Shown piece after piece: positions 36,076-46,659 of a stretch of 64,000 bases of DNA. Source of the stretch: Vicinamibacterales bacterium (lineage in GTDB: Bacteria > Acidobacteriota > Vicinamibacteria > Vicinamibacterales > UBA8438); contig CATQHX010000064.1 of NCBI GenBank assembly GCA_958296065.1, positions 1 through 64,000 on the forward strand, read 5' to 3'. Positions within the stretch are counted from its first letter, which is position 1; each line of letters begins with the position of its first letter. The translations under genes and the position numbers were made by a program. Under the pieces are notes generated by a model. It searched no databases, had not been told where the DNA came from, and worked only from the letters and a program-made list of their open reading frames with translations.

Positions 36076-36859
36076 TTCCCTGGTCGGAGTCGAACGGTTG
36101 AACGCCGCAATCCCGGCCGGGCTTCCCGGGCGGCTGAGCGGAGCCGACCGTCTGCGACCGGAGAGCAACTTGCACCGGCTGGTGGACGCCACCGCCGGCA
36201 AGTAACGCCGAACGCACGAGAAATGGAACAACGACAGGCGCCGATCGCGCCGGAGACGCGGTCGCTGACCGACTACAAGGAAAGACGGGCGCTCCATGCG
36301 GTGTGCCGGGAACGAGCACGCCACGGCCGAACGGCTGGTAGGAGCCAGGGGGAGAGCCGAGATCGGCTGGGGCATTCACAATCGCGCTCGGTCTGTTCGA
36401 GCTGCGCAAGTCGGCCGGGCGCGAGCGGTGCCGCCGGGCACTGGAGAACGCCTACGCCGGCGAGCGCCTGCTCGAGGAGAGTAACGGTCGGGACGCCGAC
36501 CGCCGCGCAGGGCAGGCGTGGAAGATCCTGCGCATCGCCGAGCGGATCGCGCCACCGGCAGCGACGACGAGCGCGCCGTCGCGCTCTTGGCGGGCCCGGT
36601 GGTTCGCACGCACAGCGTCGCGCTGGCGGCCGAGCTGCGCGAACTCGACGGCGGCGGCGCCGGTCCGGTGTACACCACAGGGCTGACGCTCGAGAAGCTA
36701 CGTGGCGAAGAAGAGCCTCGGTAGGTAACGGCACGACTCTACGGCAAGCTGGACAGCGACAACGAGGACGAGCACGCGATGCGGGTGCTCGGCTGGGCCG
36801 CACGGGTGGCGACGATGGGCTTGCAGACGTGCCGGACCGGGAGGCGCTTCGGGCGCCTG

Positions 36860-37510
36860 CTCGACCGGCTCGGGCGATGGTGTTCGACGACAACACGATG
36901 CTGCCGCAGGAGAAGCCCGACATTGAGATGGTGTGGCGGAGTCGTACCTGGACTGGTCGGAGATCGACCCGTCGATCCTCGGCACGCTGTTCGAGCGCGG
37001 CCTCGTCCCCGGCGCGCCCGACTCGAGGCGCACTACACGGACCGCGACAAGATCATGCTGTTGCTCAAGACGGTGGTGGTTCGCCCGCTGCTGATCGATT
37101 GGGAAGCGGAGAAGACCTCCATCGCGGCCTTGCTGGAACGCGCGGAGGTCGCCAGGTCTCGCGCGGCGCGGACGAAACGAAGCGCAATCAGCAGGGCTTG
37201 ACCTCACTCGGGCACATCGACTACCCGCCAACGCTCGCGTGGCAGCCGAGCGCGACGTCGCCCGGGCCATCTGCCGCACGCTCATGGACCGAGCGTTCGT
37301 CGCCGACCGAAAGGGCGGTCCCTTTGATGTTCCGGGCGACCGGACGCGTGAGTGGCTCCTCCTACCCGCGAATCCCAACGGCCGCAGCAACGCGGACGTG
37401 CTGAAGCCGTGGGTGAACGGCATGAACGTAACCCGTCCGCCGGCCGGGAAGCGGATCGTTGACTCCGGCTGGACGATGTCCGACGCCGACCCACCGGGAT
37501 CCCATCGGGC
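36860..37510 (+). pseudogene. MmeI/type IIG-like DNA methyltransferase relic
   Basis: Pieces in several frames rebuild segments typical of large class I DNA methyltransferases: DWSEIDPSILGTLFERGLVP, AHYTDRDKIMLL and VVVRPLLIDWEAEKTSIAAL (about 36945-37140). After a deletion come REWLLLPANPNGRSNADVLK and PWVNGMNVTRPPAGKRIVD (about 37350-37470). The SAM-binding and NPPY regions are missing. The upstream 36100-36860 is frame-broken coding-like DNA I cannot assign, and 37511-38153 shows no gene but marks the start of a drop in GC. Confidence 0.5.
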
Positions 37511-38153
37511 CGGTCGAAAAGACACGCAAGCTCCTGCCGAGCGCGACAATCCCCGGCTTCATGGAGTCTTTCGAGGCGGCGCTCGATCCGCTCCACGTGC
37601 GATCCAGGTGGGGCATTCCGGCGTTAGCCACGAAAGATTCATCTCCCAAGCATAGAAGATCACGTGAATATCCTGTTGAGTCGCTACAATGGCGGGCCTT
37701 GGTGGATTGCAATCGCTCTGAGGGCGCTAATGGCCAGACGGCACGGCAGGCTGCATCCCCGACGCAAATGCGTGCAGCCGTTGCGGCCGACCCTGGCAGG
37801 GGGTGGAGCGGCAAGTGTCGGCAAGCGCCGAGAGCGATCGAAACTGAGCCCAGGTTCGACGGCAGAACGCAGTCTTCCGGTCTGTGTCGGGCGACCGACA
37901 AGCAGACCAGGAGAGGAAGAATGACGGGTATATGGGGCGCGGCAGGACGATCCAAGACGGGAGAATGTGTCGGTGTCGGCCGGCCCTTGGTTGAACTGTT
38001 CGCACCGGGTCTGATAAGGCCCCCTTCTGTTAACCATGGAGTGATGGAAAGTCGAATCTATCATGGACCGCCCTACCACACGGGTTCATCAACTTCTTGG
38101 GTCCGCGCGATACAGACGCCTTTCTGCTACAGACAACTAACGAGGTTCCACCC

Positions 38154-39800
38154 ATGATCGAAGTGACTTTGAACGAGGCAGCCTATACAATAATAATTGG
38201 TCTTGTTTTCCTTGCCGGAATCCTTGTCCCAATCTATCTCTTCCGAGGGGACTGGATCGCACGAAGTTGTACGTCCTCTCGGTCGTTGCCCACAGGATGG
38301 TGGATGGTTGTGGCGCTTGTTGGCCTTATTGGTTTCTTTGCAAATACCTTTACCGAGAGCCTTTCCGACTACCTTTCAGATGATTTATCATACTATCCTG
38401 GAGAAACCACCCTCCGCACTGGGGCTCTGTTCGATGCTAAAGACGGGACTTTCACTCCTCTCGGACGCGTGCTGTACGACCAAGGCAGTCTTCAGCGCCA
38501 CGGGCTGAACACTGCAGTTGAGCACGGTCCGGTAGCCAACAGGCTGTACTACGTTGCCAAGAACACAGTCTACAGGAATGCAACCTATTTCCAAGAACTA
38601 ACTGTCGTGCAGGCACGCATAGATTTCTTGAGATCGCTGGCGCTGCTCTCGATTTCGTTGTGCGCTGTCGGTGCGCTGTCGGTGCTAATATTCTGCTATA
38701 CAAACCGCTCTTTTCTCGCCCACGGTTTGACCACCGCCAAGGCGAAGCATGCCCTCTGTCTTGTTGTCGTGCAACTAGCTGTTTTTTTGTTGAGTCTCAC
38801 AAGCTTTGGAAGGGAAGAAGGCGAGTTTAACGACCGGGTATTTGGCTATTACAGCACACTAGTGGGGGAAGTCGTAAGGACCTTTTCTAGAGCTGGCCTT
38901 AGTCGGTTTCATGTGCCGCTGACCGGTATCGTCAAGTGGCGTGACGCCTACATAGTCGTAACGGATGAAGGAGGGAATACTCTTCCCAGGTTGTATAACC
39001 TGGAACTCCGTGCTGACCAAGGACGATTGTACCCAGTCACGGTACAGTGGGGACAGCTTGATGGCCAAAAGCCAATTCACATTGAGTCAGTATGCAGGAC
39101 GAAAAATAGTACAGGCGACGAAGATATCTGGCTGCTTGAGAGCCAGTATAGTGACGAGGCGGCCGGCTATAGTCGGCTCGGCCGTCTAGTTCGGCTGAAG
39201 ATCGCCGCCCCTGCCCAAGGATTTCAGCTAGAATACGACCGCGACTACAGTGTGCCGATAGATGTCAAGACCCCAGTAAAAGGTATGCACTGTTGGCGCA
39301 GTGGAAACGATACGCCATTCTTTGTTGTCGCAGCGGCAGGCGACGAGAATCAAGCACGGTTCCTGCTTTGGCAGATCGACGGCAAGCATATTGTCGCACA
39401 GGAGCCCCTCACAGTTGCCAAACTGGATGGGTTGGGCCAGGAGGTCACTGCTGGCTGCATTTCGGGCTCCGGTGGCGTAGACGGAACTTGCGAAGTGCAA
39501 TGGGTAAGTGGATTGGCGGGCCAATATCGTGATGAAACGCGAAGTCAGCAATGGCTCTGGGCCGTAGGCAACCTCCACGTAGAGACGATGCCGTCAAGTG
39601 TGATCTATAGAGTTGCGAAAATTGAGACGGTCGGGAGTCGGGCACAGTGGAGTACCGTTGATGTGACTTTGTGTCGAATAATATCCGGAATTAAGTCTGA
39701 GGGTATAGAAATGACGGGCAATCCCGCGGAGTTCGCGATCGTGGCGGATAACGAGCCCTATGGTCTTGCAAGGATCATCGCAGGCTGCCAACACGAATGA
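38154..39800 (+). CDS. multi-pass membrane protein with extracytoplasmic propeller-like domain
   Basis: This 548-aa protein has hydrophobic segments at about 10-28 and 47-66, then about 160-182 and 200-218, followed by a roughly 320-residue soluble C-terminal domain rich in strands. That domain contains HIESVCRTKN, DIWLLESQY, LGRLVRLKI and VKGMHCWRSGNDTPFFVVAA. Matching motifs occur in the lipoprotein at 42143 (DLESVCAIPS, EFILVEAGYW, YGRLFHIEL, EGLECADGGHNAVLLILGE). I do not recognise the family. The ATG has a GAGG site upstream. Base composition is clearly AT-richer than the rest of the window, which suggests transfer. The gene is intact. Confidence 0.7.
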   Translation: MIEVTLNEAAYTIIIGLVFLAGILVPIYLFRGDWIARSCTSSRSLPTGWWMVVALVGLIGFFANTFTESLSDYLSDDLSYYPGETTLRTGALFDAKDGTFTPLGRVLYDQGSLQRHGLNTAVEHGPVANRLYYVAKNTVYRNATYFQELTVVQARIDFLRSLALLSISLCAVGALSVLIFCYTNRSFLAHGLTTAKAKHALCLVVVQLAVFLLSLTSFGREEGEFNDRVFGYYSTLVGEVVRTFSRAGLSRFHVPLTGIVKWRDAYIVVTDEGGNTLPRLYNLELRADQGRLYPVTVQWGQLDGQKPIHIESVCRTKNSTGDEDIWLLESQYSDEAAGYSRLGRLVRLKIAAPAQGFQLEYDRDYSVPIDVKTPVKGMHCWRSGNDTPFFVVAAAGDENQARFLLWQIDGKHIVAQEPLTVAKLDGLGQEVTAGCISGSGGVDGTCEVQWVSGLAGQYRDETRSQQWLWAVGNLHVETMPSSVIYRVAKIETVGSRAQWSTVDVTLCRIISGIKSEGIEMTGNPAEFAIVADNEPYGLARIIAGCQHE

Positions 39801-39949
39801 CGATGGGCGACAGCAATGTCTGCCGGCGACCCGGGCTGGGTTGACGGAAGTGAAAGGCGGACAGCACTTTACACGGGACGTCCAGGATTGGATCGACGCT
39901 GCGGGTCACGTTGGACCTGGGGTGCACGTCAGATTTGTGGGGCGCTGTC

Positions 39950-40597
39950 TCATGCAGCGAGCGTACGCCAGCGGGCCGCGAGCGCCCGTAGCGCATGCTT
40001 CACGGCGGCAGTCGGGTCGATGATGTCTCCTGGTCTGAGGGCCGCGCAGCGGTCGATGAGCTTTCGGTCGGTGAGCGGCTCAAGTGCTTCGCGGACCCGG
40101 CTCGGCGCATTGACGAGGAGCGTCTTGAGGGTGGTCATCGCGGCAGTGCGGGCCTTGACGGCCGTATCGCGGGCAATCTTGATCTGGCGGACCATCTCTG
40201 CCGCCCCGTCGGCCGTCTTTGGAGTGCCGGTCGCGACGCCGGCGAGCACCGACCGCGCGGCAGCCTCGGCGTCGAGCGTGTCACTCTTGCCGTTGTTGCG
40301 CCGCTTGCGCCGGTCGCAACGGTTGACCTCGACGACGCGGAACCCTTGTCGGCGCACGAAGCTCGCGAGGCCGACCCCGTAGGAACCTGTACCTTCGATC
40401 CCGAAGGCTTCGAGGTCGCCGAGCGTGCACGCCCAGGCCACCAGATCGGCGTAGCCCGCACCGTTCGCTGGCGCCCGGAACGTCGCGAGCCGGGCGCCCA
40501 GGTCATTGATCGCTACCGCGACATGCTCGTGCTTGTGGGTGTCGACGCCGACGATCACCTTGACGGGCGGACCGTCGGGCGCGATGCTGTTCGACAT
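39950..40597 (-). pseudogene. IS110-group transposase, C-terminally truncated
   Basis: From ATG 40597 (good AGGAGG site 8 nt upstream) the protein reads VIVGVDTHKHEHVAVAIND, FGIEGTGSYGVGLA and RNNGKSDTLDAEAAARSVL, the DEDD half of an IS110-group transposase. The C-terminal serine-containing domain is absent and replaced by about 20 unrelated residues before the stop at 39950, so it ends at about 215 aa instead of about 340. The stretch 39801-39949 holds no gene. Confidence 0.7.
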
Positions 40598-40779
40598 GTT
40601 GCCGGCCTCCTTCACGGGCTGGCGACGCCGTCTTGGGCGGGCGGACAGGACTGTGACGGGTCTCCAAACAGGCCCCTATTGGGTCACTGCCCACCCGGCC
40701 AGGCAACATCTGGATGTGTGCTGCCCAACCGGGTCGACAGATCAGACCCAGGACACGAAGTCGGTCGTCGGAGGGGTCA

Positions 40780-41930
40780 GAACCGATCAGGCAGCAGCAC
40801 GATCATGCTCACAGTCTTCGGAGCGCGGGATTGCGTGGCGGGTAGCCGATTGGCTGAGTCTGCGGTCGTTCCTGGACCTGGATGTTACCGAGGCGTCGCC
40901 GGACCACTCGACGCTGTCACGGACGCGTCGACTGATCGACGTGGAGACGCACGAGGCGGTTTTCACTTGGGTTCTGGAGCGGGTTTCGGCGGCGGGTCTG
41001 TTGAAGGGGAAGACGGTCGGCGTCGATGCGACGACGCTGGAAGCGAACGCGGCGATGCGGAGCATCGAGCAGCGGGACACGGGGGAATCCTACGAGGCGT
41101 TCATTCGGCGGTTGGCGGAAGCGTCGGGGGTGGAGACCCCGACGCGCGCGGCTCTGGCTCGGTTCGACCGGTCCCGGAAGCACAAGAAGACGTCGAACAA
41201 GGACTGGAAATCGCCGGAGGATCCCGGACGGGAAGATCCCGAAGATGAAGGACGGCCGGACGCATCTGGCCCACAATGCGGAGCATGGGGTCGACATGGA
41301 TACGGGGGCCATCGTCTCGGCGACGGTGCAGGATGCATCGGCCGGCGATACGGCGACGCTGCCGGCGACGCTGATCACGGCGGTTGAGCAGGTGGAGTTG
41401 GTGCAGCCGGACGGTCGAGGGGTCGAAGAGCCAGATGGTCGCCGACAAGGGGTACCACAGCGACGAGACGCTGGTGGCTCTCGGCGAGGTAGGTGTTCGA
41501 AGCCACGTATCGGAACCGGAGCGCGGCCGGTGCCGCTGGCAGGACAAGAAGACGGGCGAGACGCCGCCGGCGAAGGCTGCTGCGCAGCGGGCGCTATATG
41601 GGAACCGGCGTCGTGTGCGGGGACGTCGGGGTCGTCGCCTGCAACGCTGCCGGGGCGAGGTGGTGGAGCGGACTTTCGCGCATATGTATGAGACGGGCGG
41701 TATGCGTCGGGTGTGGGTGCGCGGCCACGAGAATGTCCGCAAGCGGGTGCTGATCCAGGCGGCCGCTTGCAACATCGGGCTGCTGCCGCGCCGCCAGACC
41801 GGCATCGGCACGCCCCGGAGCCTGCAGGGGCGGGCTCTGTCGGCGATCTCCCGCCTGATCGGGCGCTTGATCGGCGGCTGGGGGCGTCTGACACGCGCGC
41901 CCGGTGGTTCAAATGGACAACGAGGACGCT
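40780..41930 (+). pseudogene. IS5/IS1182-like transposase, multiply frameshifted
   Basis: Three frames in order rebuild a DDE transposase. The first, starting about 40815, carries DHSTLSRTRRLID and KTVGVDATTLEANAAMRSIE (first Asp). The second, near 41240, carries KMKDGRTHLAHNAEHGVDMD. The third, from about 41434, carries VADKGYHSDETLVAL (second Asp), VERTFAHMYETGGMRR (Glu) and NVRKRVLIQAAACNIGLL. At least two indels separate them. It lies between two related AT-richer genes and shows how that pair became separated. Confidence 0.65.
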
Positions 41931-42051
41931 CCTCGGCTCAATGGGTCATCGCAAAGCTGCCTGAACAGCAGGGCTCAAGCAACAGACTTCTTTCACGGGC
42001 TGCGATACCCCGAAACGAATCCCCTCACTTTCCTGACGTGCACCCTTGGAC

Positions 42052-42080
42052 TTGCCCCTCTTTGCGAAAAGGGCTATAGT
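42052..42080 (+). promoter_or_regulatory. candidate sigma70 promoter of the 42143 lipoprotein gene
   Basis: TTGCCC (42052-42057) and TATAGT (42075-42080) are 17 bp apart. This would start transcription near 42087 and leave a 56-nt leader containing a GGAG site (42129-42132) before the ATG. It lies in AT-richer DNA, where such matches are somewhat more likely by chance. Confidence 0.4.
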
Positions 42081-42142
42081 TGCACGTTATGGCTTTCCTT
42101 CGACAGTCGGATGGCTAGGACCGGCGATGGAGAATCTACAGA

Positions 42143-43138
42143 ATGAGAACTAGACTCAATGGAATCGCCCTTGTTGCTGGATTAGCAGGCGTCTGGATCG
42201 CGGGCTGCATGGCACCACAAGCACCCCAAGAAGGCGCGACAGATGGCACGACGGTGGTTCAGACGGAAGCGCTCGCGAATAGGAACGGCTTCAGCGGTTT
42301 AGCTCAAGTGGACGAGTCTAGGTATTTGGCAGTGCATGACGACTTGATTTTTGAAGACGGAAGCCGGCTTACTTTAATTCGGATGGGGGACGCTGGTGTT
42401 CCGACGCTTGCTCCAGTGGCGGTCGATGACTGGGTGGATTTTGAGGGCCGACCGAGCGACCTTGAGTCGGTCTGTGCGATACCCTCACGCTCCAAAGAGT
42501 TTATCCTTGTGGAAGCGGGTTACTGGCAGGGGCAATACGGACGACTGTTTCACATAGAGCTGGACGCCCGAGAGAATCGGGCGAAGGTGCTTGGTGTGTC
42601 TAAACTGCCACTTTTTGTCGATAACAGTCCGGATCACACCGGAGATCAGTTCGAGGGACTTGAATGCGCCGACGGCGGGCATAATGCCGTTCTTTTGATA
42701 CTGGGGGAGCGAGGCGGATCAGACAGCTACGAGTCCGGACGATTAAGGTGGGGAACGCTACAACTTACAGACTACTCCCTAACGTTTACCGTTGACGGGA
42801 AGCGCGGCATTGAAATCGAGGCGCCGGGACAATGGACAGACGCGGCCCGGAATCGAGACATTTCAGCCCTGTATTTGGACGATGACGGCACTCTCTGGGC
42901 GGCAGCGACGGAGGATCCAGGTGACGTCGGGCCCTTCTATTCGGTGATCTATCAGGTTGGCAGCGTTGACCCGGACCTTGACTACCCGATTCAGGCTGGC
43001 GGGACAATCAGCGCCTGGAAGGTCGTTCCCGGCTTTAAGGTAGAGGCCCTTGCTGCGCCCGTAGCGGCGGTTGCCGGGAGCACTTTGAGTTTCGGTACGG
43101 AAGATGAGGTTTATGGTGGAGTTTGGAGGGTTTTATGA
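42143..43138 (+). CDS. lipoprotein with propeller-like domain, related to the 38154 protein
   Basis: This 331-aa protein has a lipoprotein signal ending at IAGC (Cys22). The mature part is rich in short strands with repeated acidic turns (GLAQVDESRYLAVHDD, FILVEAGYWQGQYGRLFHIE, LYLDDDGTLWAAATE), consistent with a beta-propeller or phytase-esterase-like fold. Several motifs match the soluble domain of the membrane protein at 38154 in the same order, so the two are probably paralogues in different anchoring formats. Function is unknown. Composition is AT-richer than the surroundings. The frame is intact. Confidence 0.7.
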   Translation: MRTRLNGIALVAGLAGVWIAGCMAPQAPQEGATDGTTVVQTEALANRNGFSGLAQVDESRYLAVHDDLIFEDGSRLTLIRMGDAGVPTLAPVAVDDWVDFEGRPSDLESVCAIPSRSKEFILVEAGYWQGQYGRLFHIELDARENRAKVLGVSKLPLFVDNSPDHTGDQFEGLECADGGHNAVLLILGERGGSDSYESGRLRWGTLQLTDYSLTFTVDGKRGIEIEAPGQWTDAARNRDISALYLDDDGTLWAAATEDPGDVGPFYSVIYQVGSVDPDLDYPIQAGGTISAWKVVPGFKVEALAAPVAAVAGSTLSFGTEDEVYGGVWRVL

Positions 43139-44007
43139 TGAGATTTCCGGGTGCGGTTCGTGACCGCGTCTGCGCTACCGGGAGGCCTTGGACGGAGCCG
43201 CACAGCGGGCGCGTGTGGTCGCTGCCGACAAAGGGGCGTCGCTCCGCTCTGCGGACTGACGGCCTTGACCCCGGCACGGTGTCCCCGGAGTGGGGAACGC
43301 CGCGGCGAGGTCCTCGATTCTGCCGACAGATTCTGCGGAAGACCTGACGTGCTTCTGCAAGTTGCTTCGAGCAAGTGTATTGCGCGTTTGCCACTGCGTG
43401 CGGTCCGAACACCACTCCTGCTCGGTTCGCCCGGTTTCTAGTCAGGTGGTCGGGCGGTGCTGTTCGATCTGTCGTAGTTCGCGCCCACGCGAGCGTTCGC
43501 GTCGCCGATGACGTGATTTCGCCCATGGTGATGCGTGCGACCTGTCTCGTCACGCCGTGGCTGTTGTCGAGCACGTCGATTGCCGATATAGTGCTCTCGA
43601 AACCGAAGTCTGGCGTCCGCCGCGACCCGTTACTCTGGGGCCCGGCGGCCCCGGGAGCGCCAGTGGCCGCAAGGCCGTCATCAGCAGCAAACCAAGGCAG
43701 ACGATCACCCACGCCGCGCTGGCGACAGCCAGCATCCAGAGCACAGGGCCAGTGTCCAGGGACGCGGCCGATCCCAGCGGCGCCAGTTGCGGCAACGTCG
43801 AGACGACCCGCCCCACCCATCGCTGAAGTGGTCCCGCCTATGCAGAGCTCGAGGCGGGCCCAGTTGCGGCGTGACCCGGACCGGGTGGCCTCGGTGGACA
43901 CCCAAAACCGGCCATTAGCTCCCTTGTCCGGCCGAACTGCGGATTCTGTACAAACTACGGGCGCGTTGCGATGCGCGGTGCTCGTCGTCGGCCACGGTTG
44001 CAGGCGA
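43139..44007. other. 869-bp stretch without a recognisable gene
   Basis: No supported gene was found here. A minus-strand frame (43550-43816) has one hydrophobic helix (LWMLAVASAAWVIVCLGLLL) between proline- and glycine-rich ends. It lacks a good ribosome site or homology I can name, so I do not call it. Base composition returns to high GC here. Confidence 0.4.
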
Positions 44008-45478
44008 TCAGGCGGCCGCTGCTGAGAGTCCGAGGGTTGAGCAGAGCGTGTCGAGGGCTCGGTCGACGGTGCGCAGCGCGGCTTCCACGGTGCTCGGGTT
44101 CTCGCTACGCGGCTTTGGAGCCAGGGTCGGGTCGGCGAAGATGGGGCCGAGCAGACGGGTGCGGATCTTGACAAGCAACGCGCCGAGCCGCACCCCGTCC
44201 GGAGTGAGTCGATAGCGCCGACTGCGACCGACCCGCTCCGCCAAGCCATGGGCGCGGAGCTTGCCCAGGTCGTAACGAAGCTGACCGAGGGTGTAGTCGT
44301 CCTCGTCGAGGCGGTGCCGAGCCACGATGCGTTCGTGCAGTTGCCGCGTCGTCCAGTCCCCGAGCAGGCCACCGGTGTACAGCAGGTTGTCGAGCAGCCG
44401 GATGAGGCGGTCGTCATGTAGCTTGATGCCGGGGACGCGGCGCGTCCCGGTCGTCACCGGGGCGGCCAGCGCCGCCAGCGCGCCGCGATCCACGGTGGAA
44501 TCGAGCAGTTCGGCTTGCTGCGCAAGGTAGCGGTCGGTCGTGGCGGCCAAGTGCTGCTTGATCGCGGGCAGGTTGTCGAGCTTGCGGCCGATGGCGAGAT
44601 GGTAGGTGTCGTTCAGGCAGGTCTCGGTGCGCAGCAGCCGGTCGCCCTTCTCGTACTGCTTGACGTAGGAGCTCTTGTAGTACGCCCGCAGCACCGGGAA
44701 GCCCTCATCACGGCGCTCCAGGATGGTCTCGAGCTTGCCGTGGTAGCGACAGTTGATGCGCCGCCCGAAGAGGTGCCGCGTCTGGGTGGCTCCGCCCAGC
44801 GCCACCCCGATCTCGACCGCGCGCTGGAACAGGTCGTGCAGCCGCGCCCGGCGATGAAAGATCACGTCGCGGGCGAATTCGATCTGGGCCACTGACCACT
44901 GGTAGTCGAGCCCGCACGCGGCGCGCTCGCGGGGACTGAACCTGGGTGTCAGACGGGAGGTCCAGTAATCGGCGCGCTGTCGCAAGATCTTCTCGTCGAG
45001 GCGCTCGGCAACGGCACTCAACCGGTCGGGGTCGGCGCAGCGGACGATCGCGTTGTCGTCCTTCTGAAACCGAACGCCGGCGCGACACAGTTGCTGTGCG
45101 ACGTAGGAGTGTCCGTTCATGAAGCAGTTCACGGTGAAGGGCAGATACGATGCGACACACAGGCTCATCGGCCCCATGACCGGATCCAGGATGTAGAAGT
45201 AGTAGTGTAGGAAGCGCTTGTTGGCACGCGTGATGATCCGGTAGTCGTCACCGCTCGGCGGGGCGTGGCGGGGTTCGTAGGAGATGAAGGTCGAGCTCTG
45301 GGCGTGACGAATTCCTCCTTGCGGGCGCCCTTCGGGGCCGTCAGGATGGGAATCGCTTGCTGCTCCGCATAGCTCTCCAGCCACGCGCGGTAGCTCGCCG
45401 TCCGCCGCGCCAACACGGCCGGCGTGATCCGGGCTTCGCCCCCGATGTCACGGAAGAGATGGACGATGGTATTCGTTT
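44008..45478 (-). pseudogene. uncharacterised conserved protein cut by IS66
   Basis: The main frame (stop at 44008) encodes about 430 residues with KRFLHYYFYILDPVMGPMSL, FMNGHSYVAQQLCRAGVRF, QWSVAQIEFARDVIFHRRA and a winged-helix-like C-terminus (LGQLRYDLGKLRAHGLAERV, RSRRYRLTPDG). The upstream part lies in another frame (VLARRTASYRAWLESYAEQQ, AIPILTAPKGARKEEF), so a frameshift occurs near 45300. The N-terminus disappears at about 45478, where the IS66 fragment begins. I recognise this as a recurrent family of unknown function. The C-terminal helix-turn-helix hints at DNA binding, perhaps linked to a mobile element. Confidence 0.55.
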
Positions 45479-45546
45479 AGCGGGTCCGAGGCCAAGTGTC
45501 AAAGTTTTGACTTGTACAATTTTCGGAACTGTGGCATAACCTTGGC

Positions 45547-46521
45547 GTGAAAGCCGGGGACCGCAATTCGCCGGAGAACCTGCAGGCCGAGGTCGAACGG
45601 CTCCGCGCGGAATTGACGCGGCGAGAGGGCGACAGCAGGAAGCAGCGACGCGAGCATGATCGCCAGCAGCGGCAGATCGACGGCCTGCAACGTCAGAACG
45701 AGCGGCTGAAGCGAGAGATCGAGCACCTGAAGCGGCAATTGGCCGCCGCGCGCCGGGCGGGATTCCGACAATCCGCCCCCTTCGCCAAAGACCGTCCGCA
45801 AGGACGCGGCGGGCGCCCCGGCCGGCGGGCCGGCGCGCGCTACGGCCGACAGGCGTGCCGGTCGCGCCCGGAACGGGTTGACCAGACCCTGGAAGCGCCA
45901 GTGCCGACGACGTGCCCCGACTGCGGCGGGTCGGTCGAGGTGACCCACGTGGCGTCGCAGTATCAGGAAGAAATCCCCGAGGTGCGGCCGGTCGTGCGCC
46001 GTTTCGAAATCGAAGTGGGTCACTGCTCACAGTGTCAGCGGCGAGTGCAGGGCCGCCACGCGCTACAGACATCGGATGCGCTGGGCGCGGCCAGCGCGCA
46101 ACTCGGCCCCGGCGTCGTCGCGCTGGTCGTTGAGTTGCACACCGAGATGGGCGTACCGCTGGCGAAGGTCGCCCACGTGCTGCGAACCACGTTCGGCCTG
46201 CAGGTGACGCCGGGCGGCCTCGCTCACCTGCTGCATCGGGTGGCCCGCGACGCGGGGCCGACCTACACGGCGCTGTGCGAGCAGGTCCGCAACGCGCCGG
46301 TCGTCACGCCGGATGAAACTGGGTGGCGCGTCGGCGCACTCAGCCACTGGCTGTGGGCGTTCGTTACCCCGGAGACGACGGTCTACGCCATTCGCCCCGG
46401 CCGCGGGTTCGCCGATGCCACCACGGTTCTCGGGGCCGACTTCGACGGTGTGCTCGTGCGCGACGGGTGGGTGTCGTATCCCTGCTACCGCGCCGCGCTG
46501 CACCAAACGTGTCTGAATCAG
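45547..46521 (+). pseudogene. IS66 transposase (TnpC), 5' part, cut by the RIT element
   Basis: From GTG 45547 there is an N-terminal coiled coil/leucine zipper (LQRQNERLKREIEHLKRQLA), a zinc-finger region (CPDCGG...CSQCQRR) and the DDE domain up to the first two acids (VTPDETGWRVG and VLVRDGWVSY). The protein breaks at HQTCL, where IS66 homologues go on with AHLLRR. Instead the frame reads into the RIT end (NQYADIRIMP). The catalytic glutamate half is missing. The IS66 left end lies near 45480 inside the neighbouring unknown gene. Confidence 0.75.
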
Positions 46522-46535
46522 TATGCCGATATCCG

Positions 46536-46604
46536 GATTATGCCGATGTCCGCCCTGATGTCCCCGTCGTGCCCAGCCTCTGCGACGAGACGATCAGCAT
46601 AATC
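46536..46604. repeat. left RIT terminal site pair
   Basis: GATTATGCCGAT (46536-46547) and ATCAGCATAATC (46593-46604) are inverted copies with one mismatch, 45 bp apart. They sit between the interrupted IS66 gene and the first recombinase. They probably bind the recombinases. The same motif TATGCCGAT also occurs directly repeated at 46522-46530. Confidence 0.6.
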
Positions 46605-46659
46605 ATCGCGCGCTGACGGACGGAGACTCTTCTCTCACCACCAACGAGAGGAGGCTCTC

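Noticed and set aside
37991-38017. Promoter for the 38154 membrane protein
   Set aside because: TTGAAC is followed by TGATAA at a spacing of only 15 bp, too weak a match to call.
43550-43816. Small membrane protein gene on the minus strand
   Set aside because: One hydrophobic helix but no ribosome site, poor flanking composition and no recognisable family.
44008-45478. Transposase of a known IS family
   Set aside because: No DDE, DEDD, HUH or tyrosine recombinase signature could be seen; left as an uncharacterised protein.
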